Notes under the pieces: generated by a model
The model's database searches: none
What the model was told of the DNA's origin: nothing
What the model saw: only the letters and a program-made list of their open reading frames with translations
Made by a program: the position numbers and the translations under genes
Part shown: piece after piece, positions 6,038-7,879 of the stretch
Layout: each line of letters begins with the position of its first letter
Position numbering within the stretch: the stretch's first letter is position 1
Source: Bacillota bacterium
GTDB lineage: Bacteria; Bacillota; Clostridia; Christensenellales; Aristaeellaceae
DNA length: 7,879 bases
Assembly (NCBI GenBank): GCA_023460055.1
Contig: JAEWRJ010000039.1
Coordinates: 1 to 7,879, forward strand
Direction of reading: 5' to 3'

Positions 6038-6070
6038 GGCGCAATCGGCTCGATTTCGACCGCTTGCGCC
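6038..6070 (-). terminator. Candidate terminator hairpin after the PII-like gene
   Basis: A 7-bp perfect outer stem (GGCGCAA at 6070-6064 in plus-strand complement, closing at 6038-6044) encloses an inner stem of CGG/CCG and TCGA/TCGA with one bulge, about 14 bp in all. On the minus strand it is followed by ATTATTG, only a weak U-tract. It sits between the PII-like gene and the fab promoter, whose -35 box begins about 4 nt later, so it plausibly insulates the two units. Confidence 0.5.
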
Positions 6071-6096
6071 CTTTGATGAACTATGGGTTCTATGTA

Positions 6097-6438
6097 CTAC
6101 TCGCCCATGAGGTACATGTTCCCGATCGGCACCGAAAACATAAAGCCGGCGCCGGTCCGGGCCTTCTCCCCCAGCGTCTCTTTGACGGCGCGGACGGCTG
6201 TTTCCACCATCTGCTCATCTTTGAGCACCGTGAAAATGGTTTTGCTGTAGGGCTTGGCGTTTTCCATGAAGGAGTGCAGGAAGCCGAAGTTCGGCATGTC
6301 CCCCTCCTGCCGGGTGATGGCGCCGGCCATGCCCTGGCTGTCCAGGATCGTGGCGCCCTTGACCCCGATCTCCAGGAATCTGGCCAGGATATCATCCAGG
6401 TATTTGGTTTTATTGAGCACAATGAATAGTACCTGCAT
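6097..6438 (-). CDS. PII-like signalling protein linked to a cation antiporter
   Basis: This 113-residue protein has the PII fold pattern: beta-1 QVLFIVLN (2-9), alpha-1 around 13-27, beta-2 KGATILDSQGMAGAI (27-41), a long T-loop-like stretch (about 42-66), beta-3 TIFTVLKD (67-74), alpha-2 around 75-90, and a TGAGFMFSVPI segment (95-105) where classical PII has its B-loop TGxxGDGK. The canonical B-loop lysines and the T-loop uridylylation tyrosine context are not recognisable, so it is PII-like and not a standard GlnB/GlnK. PII-like trimers often bind nucleotides (ATP/ADP/AMP or cyclic nucleotides) and regulate a membrane partner; here the partner is likely the antiporter 31 nt upstream. The start at 6438 is supported by GGGAGG 8 nt before it; the longer open frame upstream overlaps the antiporter. 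The ligand is unknown. Confidence 0.75.
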   Translation of the reverse strand: MQVLFIVLNKTKYLDDILARFLEIGVKGATILDSQGMAGAITRQEGDMPNFGFLHSFMENAKPYSKTIFTVLKDEQMVETAVRAVKETLGEKARTGAGFMFSVPIGNMYLMGE

Positions 6439-6469
6439 ATGCTTTTCCTCCCTTTCGTACATGGCTTGT

Positions 6470-7759
6470 TCAGGCATTCTCCGCCGCTTCGGCGAGCGCC
6501 GCGGGGAAGGGGATGGATGCCGTATGACCATCCTCAAAGGCAGTATCCGGCCGCGGCGCGCTTGCCGGCTGAATGACCGGTTCCCTGTCCATGCCGCCGA
6601 TTTCCCCGGCGCGCTTGATGGCGATCTTCGCGAAAATGGGGCCGGTGGTTTCAAAGACCAGCACGCTGAACATGATGACGGCAACGATGGGCGCCGCGTA
6701 CTGCGGCAGCTGCTGGCGGACAATCACGGAAAGCCCGATGGAGATACCGCCCTGGGGCAGCAGGGCAAACCCCAGGTTTTTGCGGATGGCATCCTCCGCC
6801 TTGACAGCCTTCGCGCCAAGCCAGGCCCCCAGTATCTTCCCGCCCGCCCTGGCCAGGATATAGGCAACGCCCAGAAGCCCCACGTCCGACAGGATGTTCA
6901 GGTCGAGGCTGGCCCCCGCCAGCGTAAAGAACAGCAGGTAGACCGGCGGTGTGAAATGATGCAGGGCATTGTGGATGCGCACAGGGCCGGGCAGCAGGTT
7001 GAAGACCACAGCGCCGGCCATGATGCAGGCAAGCAGCGGCGACCAGCCCAGCAGCACCGAAAGACCCGTGGTCAGGGCGATGGCCGTGATCACGATGATC
7101 AGGGTTTCCTCCTCCCCCTTGGCCCTCTTGGCGAAAAACAGCAGGATCAAGCCAAAGGAAGCGCCCAGCCCCAGGGATCCGACGATCTCGATCAAGGGCT
7201 GAACAAACATCGCCGGGCTGGATTGGCCCGTACTGCCCATGGTCAGCCTGGCTGCTGAAATGGCGATGCCAAAGGCGATGATGCCGAACACATCATCCAG
7301 GGCCACCACGGGCAAAATGGCTTTGCTCAGAGGCCCCGAGGCCCTGTACTGGCGGATGACCATCAGCGTGGCGGCCGGCGCCGTGGCCGCCGACATGGAG
7401 GCGATGACGATCGACAGGGCAAAGGGCTGGCCAAACAGCACATAGACCACAAAGAACACGGCAAATACAGCGCCGACAACTTCCAGCAGGGTGATGATGA
7501 CAATGGCCCGGCCCAGCTTTTTCATATCCTTGACCAAAAACTCGCTGCCGATGGAAAAGGCGATGGCTGCCAGCGCCACATCACTGATGACGGAAAAAGA
7601 CGCCGAATCCGCCGCGCTGATCAGGTTAAACAAGCTCGGCCCCAGGAACAGCCCCGATAATAAATACCCCGTCACCTCCGGCAGCTTCACCATCCGGGCC
7701 AGCCTGCCCCCGATCAACCCCGCCACCAGCACAATCCCCAGTTTTAACAATACTCCCAA
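6470..7759 (-). CDS. CPA2/Kef-type cation:proton antiporter
   Basis: This 429-residue integral membrane protein has about 11-12 hydrophobic segments from residue 3 to about 382, followed by a polar cytoplasmic tail of about 45 residues. It belongs to the sodium/hydrogen exchanger (CPA2) family: early motif LPEVTGYLLSGLFLGPS (26-42), an unwound-helix TAPAATLM segment (126-133), and paired aspartates Asp155-Asp156 in VVALDDVFGI, the ion-binding residues that suggest electrogenic Na+ or K+/H+ exchange. A LLPQGGISIGL segment (333-343) is also typical. There is no TrkA-N/RCK domain as in full KefB/KefC, so regulation may be supplied in trans by the neighbouring PII-like protein. The start is TTG at 7759, chosen because AGAGGAGG lies 10 nt upstream and the first helix follows immediately; the nearby ATG at 7769 is in another frame. 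The exchanged cation is not determined. Confidence 0.9.
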   Translation of the reverse strand: MGVLLKLGIVLVAGLIGGRLARMVKLPEVTGYLLSGLFLGPSLFNLISAADSASFSVISDVALAAIAFSIGSEFLVKDMKKLGRAIVIITLLEVVGAVFAVFFVVYVLFGQPFALSIVIASMSAATAPAATLMVIRQYRASGPLSKAILPVVALDDVFGIIAFGIAISAARLTMGSTGQSSPAMFVQPLIEIVGSLGLGASFGLILLFFAKRAKGEEETLIIVITAIALTTGLSVLLGWSPLLACIMAGAVVFNLLPGPVRIHNALHHFTPPVYLLFFTLAGASLDLNILSDVGLLGVAYILARAGGKILGAWLGAKAVKAEDAIRKNLGFALLPQGGISIGLSVIVRQQLPQYAAPIVAVIMFSVLVFETTGPIFAKIAIKRAGEIGGMDREPVIQPASAPRPDTAFEDGHTASIPFPAALAEAAENA

Positions 7760-7786
7760 ATCCGACCATCCTCCTCTGAATTTTTC

Positions 7787-7804
7787 GAGAATGCATACAT
7801 TCTC
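7787..7804. promoter_or_regulatory. 18-bp palindrome upstream of the antiporter
   Basis: Two perfect 7-bp arms (GAGAATG and CATTCTC) flank a 4-bp centre, 9 bp before the antiporter ribosome binding site. It could be a repressor operator or a short leader hairpin controlling the antiporter/PII-like unit. No good promoter hexamers are evident around it. In the rest of the edge region (7805-7879) I see no supportable feature. Confidence 0.45.
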
Positions 7805-7879
7805 ATTTTCTGCCTTCTTTCACTCAAGCCAAAAGGCCGCATTTATCTACTCTCAGCCTAATATGCCGCTGCCCTCAAC

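Overview
The window reads as part of a GC-rich Firmicutes (Clostridia-like) chromosome. This is inferred from the type II fatty-acid synthase gene order, the use of FabK (the FMN enoyl-ACP reductase) instead of FabI, a MarR-type regulator heading the cluster, and strong GGAGG-type ribosome binding sites. I cannot name the species. Every gene I can support lies on the minus strand, so transcription runs from high to low coordinates.

Region 1 (about 7879-6097) holds a two-gene unit. The first gene is a CPA2/Kef-type cation:proton antiporter starting at a TTG codon. The second, 31 nt downstream, is a 113-residue PII-like protein that probably senses a small ligand and controls the antiporter. 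An 18-bp palindrome sits just upstream of the antiporter ribosome binding site, and an interrupted hairpin follows the PII-like gene.

Region 2 (6070-1) is the fatty-acid operon: MarR regulator, fabH, acpP, fabK, fabD, fabG, fabF, with fabF cut by the window edge. This matches the streptococcal/clostridial order, in which accB, fabZ, accC, accD and accA normally follow. A consensus promoter (TTGACA, 16 bp, TATAAT) precedes the regulator gene. A 21-bp palindrome overlaps the end of the -10 box and the predicted transcription start, and is the best operator candidate for the MarR protein. FabH starts chains from acetyl- or branched acyl-CoA plus malonyl-ACP. FabD makes malonyl-ACP, FabF elongates, FabG reduces the ketoacyl-ACP, and FabK performs the last reduction. 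The dehydratase (FabZ) is not in the window.

Most genes of the operon overlap or nearly touch, but two junctions do not. The fabH-acpP gap (250 bp) is an almost continuous chain of six hairpins. The fabG-fabF gap (411 bp) contains two inverted copies of one repeat unit whose central mini-hairpins differ in sequence but keep their pairing. These two structured, non-coding insertions are the least explained parts of the window. I see no CRISPR array, tRNA, rRNA or transposase gene.
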